From NCBI RefSeq assembly GCF_000143415.4, contig NW_003314277.1:167059-231058 (forward strand): a stretch of DNA of 64,000 nucleotides, in the 5' to 3' direction. Origin of the DNA: Selaginella moellendorffii. Taxonomy: Eukaryota > Streptophyta > Lycopodiopsida > Selaginellales > Selaginellaceae. The position numbers were made by a program, and so were the translations under genes. Position 1 is the stretch's first letter; each line of letters begins with the position of its first letter. Shown here piece by piece: positions 1 to 10,205 of the stretch. Below the pieces are notes generated by a model. That model was not told the origin of the DNA. It did not search any database and saw only the letters and a program-made list of their open reading frames with translations.

Positions 1-55
1 CTAGGGGAATCTATAGACTCACTTTTTTGCTTTGCTGGATTGAGCGAGTGGAGCT

Positions 56-1711
56 ATGGCGAAGCTCCTGGGCCGTTTCCCGGTGGCGTTTGGGGATTTC
101 CAGCTCGCCAAGGGATCTGGCGATGGCGCGCTCCAGCCGCCGATGGTGCGCGTGTTCTATCCGAGCGCCGCACAGCGGCAATCCAAGAAATGCCGCTGGC
201 TGCCCGGCGTCGCCTACGCGTTTGGATACCTGTGCAATATGGCGCGGCCGAAGACGGCGATGCGCAGGGCGATGCTGTGGATCTTTGCGGGTAATCGTCT
301 CCCTGTGGATGATCTCCTCGATTCTCTTGATTTATTCTATATTTTTTCTCGCAGGTGTGTTTTATGCAATGCTCTGGCCTGGGGCAGTGATCGCGGCCGC
401 GGCAGCGCAGCCAATTTTGGTAGAGGATGGGGAGGAGAGATTCCCAGTGGTGGTTTTTTCCCATGGTTTGTGGGCTTGTAGAGCAACTTACAGCACGCTT
501 TGCTCGGATCTAGCGTCGTATGGGTACAGTTATGTCGTTCTTCGAGCTTTTCTAGCTTTTCTTTCTGTTTGTTCGTGAATCTTTTCTAAACTTTGGGAAG
601 TTGTCATGGCAGTCGTTGTGGCTCCGGAGCATTTAGATGGCTCCGCGAGCATTGCCAGTTACATTGACAACAAGGGATCGGAGAGATGGATTGAGCACAA
701 GTACGCCAATTCAAACTTGCACGATCTGAAAATGAAGGATCGCGGCATGCAACTCAAACAGGTGTGTCCAGGAAACTTTTTTTCTTTTTTCCTCCTCTTT
801 GGTTCTTGTAGTTTCATGCTTTTTACAATGTATCAGAGAGTCAAGGAGATTGAGCTCGTCCTTCATGGGCTCGACGAGCTAAACAATGGAAGTATAAGCT
901 CCAACTTAGTCACTGGAGACTATAGCTTGGACGTTACCATGTTCAAAGGGAGGATGGACTTGGATCGAATAGCCATTGCTGGACATTCTTTTGGCGGAGC
1001 AACTGCGATCATAGCGCCTGGAGCTATCACCACCCGTTTCAAGTGCTCGCTCGGGCTAGACGTCTGGTGGGAGCCCGTGGAAAAAGTAAGCCCGCTTGAT
1101 CTTTGATCTTCTCATGAGACTTTTTGCTCCGCAGGTAGACTATGAGAAGGTCTCTGGACATGTTCCCGTTCTCCTGCTTAACACTGAAAACTTCGATTGG
1201 AAGGCCTTGAAAGAAGCTCGTCTTGTGTATCTCAATGCAAGAGCTGGGACGAAAACCAAGGACGGGCAATCTCTTGAAACCAAGCTCTTGACGATCAAGG
1301 TCAGCTTTGCTTGATTTCTCTCACTCGGGGAAGTTTACATTCATCTTCTCGCATTTGTAGCACACCGAGCACCAGGATCAATCTGATTTTCCATTGTTTC
1401 TTACGATGATGTCCAAGAAACTCAAGTAAGTTCGTACTGGTTCAAAGCTCGCTCCATGTTTCTCTTCGTTTTCTTTCCAAGGTTGTCTGGAGATCTCGAC
1501 GTCCAGCTCGCGAAAGATATCAACAGTAGAGCTTGCCTTGCGTTCCTTCAAAATCATATGCTTGCTTCTGGTAAAACTCTCGTCACTAAATCCTTCATGG
1601 AATTTATTTCCACGTTCTTTGTGTGTGTGTGTATGTACAGGCAAAAGGTATCCATCGTCCTTCCGTCCTGTGGAAAGCGATAACGAGTTCCTCGTGGGCG
1701 CAAGCATTTAA
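56..1711 (+). CDS. PAF-acetylhydrolase-like serine esterase/lipase, 8 exons, complete
   Basis: Exons read as 56-290, 355-528, 613-761, 837-1085, 1135-1299, 1361-1425, 1482-1570 and 1641-1711. All seven introns are GT-AG and 49-84 nt long, and the joined CDS is 1197 nt (398 aa), in frame throughout. The protein carries the nucleophile elbow GHSFGGAT (Ser about residue 237), a following GLDVWW Asp (about 261) and an EHQDQSDF His segment (about 328). This Ser-Asp-His order is that of the platelet-activating-factor acetylhydrolase (Lp-PLA2/PAF-AH II) alpha/beta hydrolases, and the length matches that family (about 390-440 aa). Known members hydrolyse short or oxidised sn-2 acyl chains of phospholipids; the plant substrate here is inferred. 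An N-terminal SHGL motif (likely oxyanion region) and a VVAPEHLDGSAS block also fit. The start is the first ATG of the open frame. The exon 2/3 junction (528/613) was chosen because only it keeps this block in frame. Confidence 0.88.
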
Positions 1712-3728
1712 AACAACTCCAAAGGATATTCTATGAATAAACTCAAGACGTGGATATTCGGGCATATTGGATATTCATATTCATTAGAATGGAGATTTCT
1801 GTGAGAGCTCCTTTCTGGAGAGCCAACAGCGACAATGTACTATATTGGATGTGGATATGATCAATGCAGTTGTCTTAGAGTTCGCAATTTGCAAAGTACT
1901 TAAGTTTTTTGTCACTTGCAATCCACAAAAGCTACACCTTATCCAAACTTATACGTGATAGTGCTTTAATTAATAAACTTTCTTAAACACCTAGTGTAGC
2001 TATTAAATGCAATTAGTGTGTGAATAGACTTTTGCTTATATATAGGAAAGAGATTCAATCTGGTCGATATGCTACACTAATATTAGCGTTGTAGCAGTGG
2101 ATGTATTTTCATAAATATTTTTCATGTCATTATAAACTGTAAATTATTTTAGTTTCAATTAAAATAAATATTCATGAATAATTCATAATAAAAATAATTA
2201 AACTATTCGCATTCGGCTTCATGATACCGCAAAGAATCAATAGGCTCATCAAACTTGGCAGGCAAGTTTGACACCACAGACCATACCACTTCATTTTCTT
2301 CCATTCATTGGAGCCCTCCCCATTCAAACATCATTGAATGGGCTGGTTTTGAAGAGGTGTCGGAGCTGCAGCTTCCCAATAAAGGTTCGGTTCATTGGAC
2401 TTAAATAGTCACCTTCTGAGCAGCTGGTGATGGATTGATGAAAATGCATTTCTTCAAAACCAGCCCATGGTGTTCCTTCCAAAGCTTCTTGCTGCTCTTT
2501 GAATGCAGTTCCAAGACTCGTCCAAAAACAATATGATCAGCTACCCTGAAGATAAAGATGGAAGTCCTCTGGACTGATGAAAGAGGACAAGCTTGCTGTA
2601 CAAGACAGGCGCACAATCTAGCTGGGCTACCTCATTTTCCTTGCTCAGAATCACGATATGGCTGCTTGCCTTCCACCGCTTGCTCATATTCCTCCTCCTG
2701 CATGTCGTTGTGCAAGAAGCAATCCAAGACATACAAGCAAGTGGTGAGCTGGATGCTGCCTCAAGAGTCTTCGGGGCACACTAACAAACATGCGCCACAC
2801 AAAATACCCAAGCCAGGCAAATGCTTCGACGTATCTTTTGCTTCCAGGCCCGCATTATACGTACCAACGCAAGATCCGTGGAGAAGAATGTCGCTGTGTC
2901 AAGCCATCCCATAACAATAACTGCGGTGCAAAGCAAGAGCCCCGAAGAAATGCCCGTGCGAGGCAAAGGCTGCAACGTTCCCTGGCATTCTTGATACCAC
3001 CAGCCAGCATCCCTCGAAGCATGAGCACACAGACATAGATCGATCGATGGCCCTGCTTTTACTCACCACCACCGGAGCTTCTCATGGAGTAGCAGCAGCC
3101 ACGCCCGATCGCCATACCCTCATTGCGGCTGGGAAGAGCTCTGGCCTCGAGAGATCCCGGCCAGAGGATTCATGGCAAGCTTGTCAGCGATCGTGGGTCG
3201 GGAGAGCCATGGATTTGCGCTCCCAGGCTGTGTCCCATCTCTTCCAAGCCTGCCACTTCTCGGATCACAAAATCTGTTTGATCTTGTTTAATGTTTTGAG
3301 GTGGTCTTGGAACTCGTTTTTCTTTCTTTCTCGTGATACATACAGCAGAGATAGTCGAGTTTGATGCGCCGGAAGTGCTCTCGAGTAAACCTTCCAGGAA
3401 TGTTTGACGAAGATTAACGGTATTACATTAACACTCAAGACAAAAGTGCATCCCCGTGTGCCGTTTCTATTGCGAAACGAAACGAAAGTCCCAAAGTATC
3501 ACACCTTGCATTCTCCCGAGAAGTCTTACTTCGGCCATTTTCACCGCACAAGATGTGCGACACATACAGTGGACACGAGCCAGGATCTAGATTTTGCCAC
3601 GTACGATCCCCATACTACATAAATACCTGTGTGCCATTTGCCATAGCCATCTCAAACGTAGAAGAAAGTAGCTCATCGTAAATTCATTGCTCACTGATTT
3701 TTTGCTAGCTAACTCCCAGCTCAAAACA
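1712..3728. other. Intergenic region, no recognised gene
   Basis: From 1712 to about 2240 the DNA is AT-rich 3' flank of the lipase gene, with a stretch near 2040-2090 that vaguely resembles an LTR terminus seen near 16.6 kb. From about 2400 to 3050 the composition is more balanced and the minus strand has several open stretches. One (2781-2975) includes a hydrophobic segment followed by a basic tail; another, at 2641-2760, is glutamate-rich. They could be exons of an unrecognised minus-strand gene or its remnant, but I could not join them into one model. A plus-strand open frame at 3047-3364 shows no known motif. Confidence 0.3.
3618..3625 (+). promoter_or_regulatory. Possible TATA element of the ELIP gene
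   Basis: The TATA-like octamer CATAAATA lies about 104 bp upstream of the ELIP start codon. An ACGT-core site (CCACGTAC) is about 15 bp further upstream; ACGT-core elements are typical of light- and stress-responsive plant promoters. Assignment rests on position and motif only. Confidence 0.35.
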
Positions 3729-4477
3729 ATGGCACTCGTCACAGGCAGTGGTATCGCAGCTCTCTCTTCTTCCTCGCTCATCTCCAACAAGCTCCGTGTC
3801 CAATCGAAATCGCCCACAAGCTTCATCGGCACAAGAAATCTAGTAGTAGTAAGAGCGTCCTCGAACAAATCAAGGGATGGTGGTGATGGCGGCATCAGTG
3901 GCGTTCTTGACGGCACCAAGAAGGAGATCACCCGCGAGGAGGTGCTCAAGAACCAGGCCGAGAACGAGTCGGAGAAGCGCTCCGTGTTTGGAGCCGTCCC
4001 ATCGTCCGGATCGCTCTATCCCAGGCCAGAGGTCGAGAGGCGACCAGAGACTGGAGATCGATCGTTCCCCAGCTTGATGGCGTTCGATGGAGCCGGCCCG
4101 GAAACGATCAACGGAAGACTGGTAAGTGATTGTTGGTTGTTCTTCTAGATCTTGGCAAGTAACTTCGTGAACTTGACAAGCAGGCAATGATTGGATTGGT
4201 GTGGGCATTCGCGGTGGAGCGAATGACGGGACAAACCGTGGCGGAGCAGCTCTACTCGCCGGGGAGCACTGGTCTTTTCCATTTCTTGGCAGTGGCACAG
4301 CTATTCGCGTACGCGTCGCTGGTGCCCATGTTTAAGGGCGAGAGCCCGGACAGCAGATCGTTTGGGCCATTTAGAGCCATGGCGGAGCGCTGGAATGGGC
4401 GAACCGCGATGCTTGGCTTCCTCGCCTTGGTGATCACCGAGTTTTTTACCAAGACTCCAGTGTTCCACATGATGTAA
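3729..4477 (+). CDS. Early light-induced protein (ELIP), LHC superfamily, 2 exons
   Basis: Exons 3729-4121 and 4184-4477 flank a 62-nt GT-AG intron and give 228 aa. The N-terminus (about 1-45) is rich in Ser, Ala and basic residues and lacks acidic ones, as expected for a chloroplast transit peptide. A polar, charged linker follows. Three hydrophobic helices come next: helix 1 around 125-148 with the LHC motif ETINGRLAMIG, helix 2 around 162-181, and helix 3 around 199-219 with ERWNGRTAMLG. Paired ExxxNGRxAM motifs in helices 1 and 3 are the chlorophyll-binding and salt-bridge signature of the family, and three helices with a short C-terminus fit ELIPs. ELIPs accumulate in thylakoids under high light or desiccation and are thought to bind free chlorophyll or quench energy. 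The intron splits helix 1 (GRL/AMIG). The gene looks intact. Confidence 0.9.
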
Positions 4478-4536
4478 ATTTAATAGTTCTTAAACTGTTC
4501 TAGATTTCATTCTTTACAAAGATTGCTGCGTGAGAA
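4478..4536. other. 3' flank of ELIP gene
   Basis: Short AT-rich 3' flank running up to the TRIM insertion site. No specific polyadenylation signal is assigned. Confidence 0.3.
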
Positions 4537-4634
4537 CGATGTGTTGGAAAATGGATCTGGACAGGCCGGGGATTGAACCTAGGACCGATGTGTTGGAAAA
4601 TGGATCTGGACAGGCCGGGGATTGAACCTAGGAC
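4537..4634. repeat. 49-bp tandem duplication at the TRIM-1 boundary
   Basis: Positions 4537-4585 and 4586-4634 are the same 49-bp unit. It consists of the 5-bp target site cgatg plus the first 44 bp of the adjacent LTR. It explains the extra partial LTR before the true element start at 4591, and looks like replication slippage or a repair duplication after insertion. Confidence 0.85.
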
Positions 4635-4710
4635 CTCCTACACCGGTGCCAGGTGCTCTACCACTGAGCTACCTGCCCTGGTTGTGTGTATCTTCAGCTT
4701 AGTTCTAACA
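4591..4710 (-). repeat. TRIM-1 3' LTR (120 bp)
   Basis: Direct-repeat partner of 4795-4914; the one visible difference is in the GGCCGGGG/GGCTGGGG segment. It contains a tRNA-like unit and, at 4597-4600, four A (TTTT on the minus strand) that could end a Pol III transcript inside the LTR. Confidence 0.88.
4608..4678 (-). other. tRNA-like domain with A and B boxes inside TRIM-1 3' LTR
   Basis: On the minus strand the 71-nt segment starts GGGCAGG and ends CCTGTCC. These form a 7-bp acceptor stem (one G-U). A D-arm TAGCTCAGTGGTAGAGC and a T-arm with GGTTCAATCCC follow in tRNA order. Box A (TAGCTCAGTGG, 4661-4671) and box B (GGTTCAATCCC, 4618-4628) match Pol III consensus. The anticodon stem is weak and the usual U33 is missing, so it is unlikely to be a working tRNA. 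A TTTT run follows about 8 nt downstream. Confidence 0.75.
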
Positions 4711-4794
4711 CTCCCCCCTAAGCTGAACACGCCACACATCCCTACCTGCCAGTCCATGCCTACCATAGGCCATCCAACCATAGCTCCGATACCA

Positions 4795-4914
4795 TGTTGG
4801 AAAATGGATCTGGACAGGCTGGGGATTGAACCTAGGACCTCCTACACCGGTGCCAGGTGCTCTACCACTGAGCTACCTGCCCTGGTTGTGTGTATCTTCA
4901 GCTTAGTTCTAACA
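4795..4914 (-). repeat. TRIM-1 5' LTR (120 bp), tRNA-like unit at 4812-4882
   Basis: Minus-strand 5' LTR, adjacent to the primer-binding site at 4783-4794. The tRNA-like unit is repeated here with box A at 4865-4875 and box B at 4822-4832. It points in the direction of the element's own transcription. Confidence 0.88.
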
Positions 4915-4919
4915 CGATG

Positions 4920-5979
4920 CTCCTTGGACTATACAAAGATTGTGGCTTCATCGGATTCCTCACCCGCAAGAACCCTAAAAATTTATGGAGCTAGAAATTC
5001 GCTAGAAATTTCATTATTTTATGTATAAGTTTACTGTGCTGTAACACTTCAGGGTGACCAAAATGACTGATCTGCTGCAAAAAAACATTGACAAGCTTCT
5101 TAAGTTAAAAGCAATCTTACCACATTCTCTTATTTTTTAAGATTGAGAAAGCTCGCAAGTAGAAGGTGAAAGGTTCAAAACATTCTTAATACCCTCTTCC
5201 AACGAAAGTGTACTGATTCTTATCTTCCAACTAAGTAGAATAAATGGAAGCTTACCTCTCCTAGTTGGCCAGCAATCTAGTTTTTGTCCTTAGCCACAGA
5301 ATAGATGTTAAAGTAGCAATGAGGAATTGCCTTTCAATGGAAAGAATTTTATCAAGTGCAATAGCAGAATGGTTTCCAAGTTTATGAAACAATAGATTTG
5401 GAAATTAAAATTTGGTAGCAATCAAAATGTATTATATATATTTTTTCAATGTTAATTTTTATAATAAAAATTTTGTTTTATTCTTAATACTTCTTATAAA
5501 ATTATTTTTATTTATTACCTTTTATGAAGATTTGAAGGTTACCAAAACCAAGTGATTTACAAAAGTTACTTATATTGTATAATAAAATTAAAAACTCTAA
5601 AGATGAATATTTCTACACACACAAAAAGTATATGGATATTTTCCTTTACTAATAAAGGAATATTATCATTTGAAGAACATTAAAGTTTCATTTCCACAAA
5701 AACTTCAACATAACCTTTTTTAGTGTATATTTAAAAAATAATCATCATTACAATGTCCTACCTATCAATTCTGTTATCATATAGTACCAGTAATTTTTGT
5801 AATGCCACTTTTTTTGTAATACTCTAAATTTTTAAATCATAATAATTAAAATAGATTATAAAAAGAAAAAATAATTCATTTTTATTATAAAAAATAGCTT
5901 AATAAATGCCAAAAACCCTAAAATATTTATAATAATATATAACTGTGAGGAAAGGGAATACAAAAAACATGCATATCAA
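4920..5979. other. AT-rich intergenic region with a diverged duplicate of 10.45-10.86 kb
   Basis: No gene is seen. Roughly 5041-5350 matches 10456-10860 in order and orientation, with substitutions and indels: shared blocks include GACCAAAATGAC, AAAACATTCTTAATACC, GGAAGCTTA and TTGGCCAGCAAT. The rest is very AT-rich with no open frame. Confidence 0.6.
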
Positions 5980-6620
5980 TGTAGCACATTTTATCTCTCT
6001 CCTTTTAAGCAAACTGGAAAAGGGGTAATTGTTTGATGAGAGAGCCCTTAGTGGCTATTTTATCCCCATTTATTCCCCAAAATTCCAAGGATCCACAGTG
6101 ACAGTATATTTAAATTTCATCCCATGATTACATACGTTACACTCACCCCCCTTTAAAGATGTCAATGTCCTCATTGACTATTGATTAACAACCTTTAGTG
6201 AACTAAAGGGAACCAGCACTTCCATTTTTATACTCAATCTACCTTTATTGAGCAAGGGGAACCAACACTTCCATTTCCACACTTAATTTACCAATCCTTC
6301 CATTGTGCAACCACAGTCCTACGGTACCCCCTTTAGAGATGTTAATGTCCTCATTGACTATTGACTAACAACCTCTACTGAGCCTAGGGGAATCAACACC
6401 TCCATTTCCACACTCAATTTACCAATCCTTCCATTATGGAACCGCAGTTCCACGGTGCCCCCTTTAGAAATGTCAATGTCCTTATTGATTATTGATCTTA
6501 CATGGTGCCCCTTTTAGAAATGTTAATGTCCTTATTGACTATTGACTAACAACCTCTATTGAGCCTAGGGGAACCAACACCTCCATTTCCACACTCAATT
6601 TATCAATCCTTCCAATTTAC

Positions 6621-6940
6621 CAATTGACATCTGGTTGGTCCAATTTGCTCTTGTTGGGCTCGACTTGAGGGGTAGGGTGTCAAGAGAGCTGTGACTCTCA
6701 ACTTCCATTCACAAAGGCGTGAACTTATAAAGAAGTGTAGTGAATTGTAAGCAACCAAAGAAAACGACTTGAGAGACGATCCGTTAGAGTTCAAATATAA
6801 AGGAAAAGGGCTTATAAATAAAAGTGCACCCCCTTTTTCAATTGGTTAAGGGTCTTGGGATACTTGGGGTTAAGCATCCTTGGGTTTGAATAATACTGGG
6901 CTGAGTAACCTCTTAGGAAGTCCAAATTCATGAGCTTACA
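6621..6940 (+). mobile_element. TRIM-3 fragment: internal end plus 3' LTR
   Basis: A 195-bp LTR (6746-6940, TGTAAGC to GCTTACA) is preceded by part of the TRIM-3 internal region, including the sequence before the polypurine tract. The 5' LTR is missing. It abuts a TRIM-2 LTR at 6941 exactly. Many substitutions relative to the 57.5-kb copy show it is old. Confidence 0.75.
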
Positions 6941-7196
6941 TGTAACACACCTTATCTCTCTCCTCTTAAGCCAACTGGAAAAGGGGTAATTGTTTGATGA
7001 GAGAGCCCTTAGTGGCTATTTTATTTTTATTTATCCTCTAAGGTTCCAAGGATTCACGGTGACAGTATATCTAAATTTCATCCCATGATCACATGCACTA
7101 CACTCACCCCCTTTCAGAGATGTTAATGTCTTTATTGACTATTGACTAACAACCCCTACTAAGCCAAGGGGAACTAACACTTCCATTTCCGCACTC

Positions 7197-7395
7197 TTTA
7201 TTCTATGGTGATTTACTATAAGATAACACCACGAAGCAGAAACTAAACCCTCCATGTGCCATATGTCAGATGCCACATGTCACATGCCATGTGTCAATAA
7301 AACAGTGGTGTGGAAACTAAGGTTCAAAGCCTTAGGCCACTAAACGAAGGAACGATGCCAAACTCCTAAGCATGGAGCCAAGGAATGATGGAACC
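7197..7395. repeat. Fragment of LARD-family LTR
   Basis: Matches the start of the LARD LTRs at 47930 and 54054. It has the TTCTATGGTGATTTACTATAA hairpin remnant, the run of CACATG/CATGTG-type hexamers, and the GGCCACTAAACGAAGGAACG block. Both LTR ends are missing, so it is a truncated insertion or a captured piece. Confidence 0.7.
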
Positions 7396-7589
7396 AGACC
7401 ACATACTTCCATTTCCACACTCAATTTCCTATTGAGCTTAGGGGAATCAACACCTCCATTTCCACAAAGGAACTTAACACTTCCATTTCCACACTTAATT
7501 TACCAATCCTTCCATTGTGAAACTGTAATCTTACAGTTTCCATTTCCACACTTAATTTACCAATCCTTCCATTGTGAAACCGCAGTCTT

Positions 7590-7985
7590 ATAGTGCCCCT
7601 TTTAGAGATGTTAATATCTTTATTGACTATTAATCTTACACGGTGCCCCACTTAATTTACTAATCCTTCCATTGTGAAACCGCAGTCCTACAGTGCCCCT
7701 TTTAGAGATGTTAATATCTTTATTGACTATTAATCTTACACGGTGCCCCTTTTAGAGATGTTAATATCTTTATTGACTATTAATCTTACACGGTGCCCCC
7801 CCTTTAGAGATGTTAATATCTTTATTGACTATTAATCTTACACGGTGCCCCCTTTAGAAATGTTAATGTCTTTATTGACTATTGACTAACAATACCTCCA
7901 TTTCCACACTCAATTTACCAATCCTTTAGAGATGTTAATATCTTTATTGACTATTAATCTTACACGGTGCCCCTTTTAGAAATGT
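7590..7985. repeat. 50-bp tandem repeat array
   Basis: The unit at 7741-7790 is 50 bp and contains TTTAGAGATGTTAATATC and TTATTGACTATTAATC. It recurs about six times with small changes and two interruptions by CATTTCCACACTCAATTTAC-type sequence. The unit derives from the TRIM-2 internal region (present once near 60650-60690 on the other strand), so the array is an internal minisatellite expansion of a TRIM. Confidence 0.8.
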
Positions 7986-8377
7986 TAATGTCTTTATTGA
8001 CTATTGACTAACAATACCTCCATTTCCACACTCAATTTACCAATCCTTCCATTGTGGAACCTTCCATTGTGGAACCGCAGTCCCACGGTGCCCCCTTTAG
8101 AGATGTCAATGTCCTCATTGAGGATTAGAAATCTTACGCAGTCCCACAATGGATACCTTTGTCTGTGGATACTCCACACAAGAAGAAATCTTATGCAGTC
8201 CCACAATGGATACCTTTGTCTGTGGATACTTTATCTCTCTTCCCTTAAGCCAACTGGAAAAGAGGTAATTGCTTGATAAGAGAACTTTTAGTGGCTATTT
8301 TATCCTCATTTACCCCCCAAGGTTCCAAGGATCTATAGTGACAATATATCCAAATCTCATCCCATGATCACATGTAA

Positions 8378-8932
8378 GCCCAAAAACCCTAGTTTATATA
8401 CAAGAGCGAGTGATTTAGATTAAAACTAATCCAATTACTACTAAAATCCCATTACGCTAATATTAATATACGGCATTATAGCCGTACATTTGGACTTTAC
8501 ATCATCTAGCCCAAAACCTTGGCGTCACTTGGACCTCACATAACTTAATTTCATTGCTAAATTAGTATTAATTTATTTTACATATCTTCAACTTATTAAT
8601 ATATTGTACAAACTGTGAAGTAAAATATAAATTAGGAAAACATAAAAAAATTCATACCAAAACAGTATATATTAATATATTATCTTATCTTGAATCTAGT
8701 ATATTACTTGTTCATCATTCATCTATTCTAATCAATTTTAGTTTGTTGAAATGGTTTTAAAATTGTATTAATTTTCATAATATGATAAATGAAAATATAT
8801 AAGAACCCTTTACGTTTTATAATCTTAAACCTAACTTCTTATAGTTTCTATACCTTTATGAGAAAATGAAAAATAAAATATAAGAATACATTCACTTGCT
8901 GACAGATTAAACTCAATGTACAAACAAAACAC
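8378..8932. other. AT-rich intergenic spacer
   Basis: I see no gene, repeat end or RNA gene here. The sequence is strongly AT-rich and separates the TRIM composite from the BAHD pseudogene. Confidence 0.4.
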
Positions 8933-10205
8933 TCATATACTAAGGCACTCCTCCAGCTTTCTCATCTTGTGAAACTCCAGAGCCATGAACACGTCCACGC
9001 TGCCATCTCCTTTGCAGCTAGACAGCACCAACACGTTCTTGGGCCTGTCGTTGACCGGGGCCGCAATGTCCCACCCAAAGTCAACGCCATCAAAAGGCAG
9101 CTTTGACCAGGGTGTGATGCCGCCGGGCAGTTCAATGATCCCGTGCCCATTGACCTCGCACCAGTCGATCTCCGACCGGATGTACTCCTCGTTCACGCTC
9201 GCGATTGCATCCCGGACCTTGCGCACACACAGCGACAGCGAGCCATTGATAACCGAGTCAGCGGTGGTGTCAACGTACGGCGCCGCCACCACCGCGTTGC
9301 CCGTGAAGCCGTCGGGTAGCGCCGGGCTCTTGAGCTTGTCCCGGAGGTTCATCGCCACGAAGAGCTTGGCGATGGCGGATGGGTTCATCCCAAGAGCGGT
9401 GGTGCGTGCCTTCCAGACGTGGCCTGTGAGGGCCTCAAAGGTGGAGCAGCGGGAGACCTCTCCTCCCTCGATAGCTCTTTTTTGAGAAGATCGAGCTGCG
9501 CGAGAGAGAAGGAGAACGTCCTGAAGGCGTGCACGAGGCCGGATTGAAGAGCAGCTTCGCGGGAATGTCCGGGAGTCTCATGAGCTCCGGGTAGGCGTAG
9601 GAGATTCTCGGTGGCGATCGCGAGCGGAGCCCGATGGACTCGCCGCGAGAGATCCTGCCGATGTCGCTGAAGAACTGGCACCCCGAGATCCCATCAAACA
9701 CGACATGGCTAGTGTAAATCCCGACAATGAATCCCCCCACCTTCAAGAACACAAAGAAGAGCGACGAGAACAAAGAAAGAATGAAAATAGAAGAAGTCGA
9801 ACAAGGGGATATCTTCGATCCTCTTGACATCAACCGGGTAAACGAGCAGCTTCCGGAAGTCTGGATTGGGAATTCGCAGATCGTCCAGCTCGGCGATGGT
9901 GGAATCGCAGTGGGCACCGGGAAAGTCTGCCCCAGCTCCATTGCACTCCACCTCAAGCCTCTTCTCTCGCTCGTTCACTCTGAATCTCCCCGCCGCGAAG
10001 TAGTATGGAATGAGAGCTTCGGCGAGAGCGTTGCGTACGTTACGTCTCCCGTGTCCGGGGACTGCACATCGTACATGAAAAGCATCTCGACGTGGAAGAA
10101 CACTTGCTGATCCATGTTGCTGAGAAAGATGGTCTGGTTCTTGGTGTGACGTGCCGGTTTGATGGTCATTGGCTTCTCGGCGTAGACGTTCAAGCGCGAG
10201 GCCAT
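8933..10205 (-). pseudogene. BAHD-family acyltransferase, frameshifted
   Basis: Read on the minus strand from the ATG at 10205 the frames give MASRLNVYAEKP at the start. The conserved HxxxDG motif (HVVFDG, 9690-9707) and the C-terminal DFGWD motif (9068-9082) follow, ending at 8933. BAHD enzymes transfer acyl groups from acyl-CoA to plant alcohols or amines; His of HxxxDG is the catalytic base. Length and motif order fit the family (about 430-450 aa). The reading frame is broken at three or more places: near 10030-10045 (before VRNALAEAL), near 9545 (after LLFNPAS), and in an A-run near 9480-9490. A possible intron or further lesion lies at 9735-9815, before the VGGFIVGIYTSH block. Each break needs one base, so assembly errors are an alternative to a true pseudogene. 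The exact substrate cannot be told. Confidence 0.8.

Larger units (their letters stand above)
4591..4914 (-). mobile_element. TRIM-1: 324-bp miniature LTR retrotransposon with tRNA-like LTRs
   Basis: Two 120-bp direct LTRs (4591-4710 and 4795-4914) differ by one base that I can see. Each begins TGTTGG and ends CTAACA on the plus strand, and the element is flanked by the 5-bp duplication cgatg (4586-4590, 4915-4919). The internal part is only 84 bp. On the minus strand the 5' LTR (4914 to 4795) is followed directly by TGGTATCGGAGC (4794 to 4783), a primer-binding site for initiator tRNA-Met with one base change that still allows a G-U pair. AGGGGGGAG lies just before the 3' LTR as polypurine tract. 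There is no coding capacity, so it must be mobilised in trans. Small size, PBS, PPT and TSD define a TRIM. Near-identical LTRs imply recent insertion. Confidence 0.9.
5980..8377 (-). mobile_element. Degenerate composite of TRIM-2 family copies with nested fragments
   Basis: Three minus-oriented copies of the TRIM-2 LTR lie at 5980-6141 (162 bp), 6941-7102 (162 bp) and about 8229-8377 (partial). The first two have exactly the LTR length of the intact element at 60188-60861, and each is followed by the complement of its polypurine tract (CTCACCCCC). Between them are repeated pieces of the TRIM-2 internal region, including variants of the CCATTTCCACACTCAATTTA and ATTGACTATTGACTAACAA segments. 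Fragments of TRIM-3 (6621-6940) and of a LARD LTR (about 7197-7395) are inserted. The block is non-coding and diverged. Confidence 0.7.

Noticed and set aside
4608-4678. A functional tRNA gene
   Set aside because: It is repeated inside both LTRs of a TRIM, the anticodon stem is mispaired and U33 is absent. It is better described as a tRNA-like promoter unit.
4591-4914. A SINE
   Set aside because: It has two direct LTRs with TG..CA ends, PBS, PPT and a 5-bp TSD, and lacks a SINE-type A-rich or simple-repeat tail.
7590-7985. CRISPR-like array
   Set aside because: The units are contiguous 50-bp tandem repeats without unique spacers, in a plant nuclear context, and derive from a TRIM.
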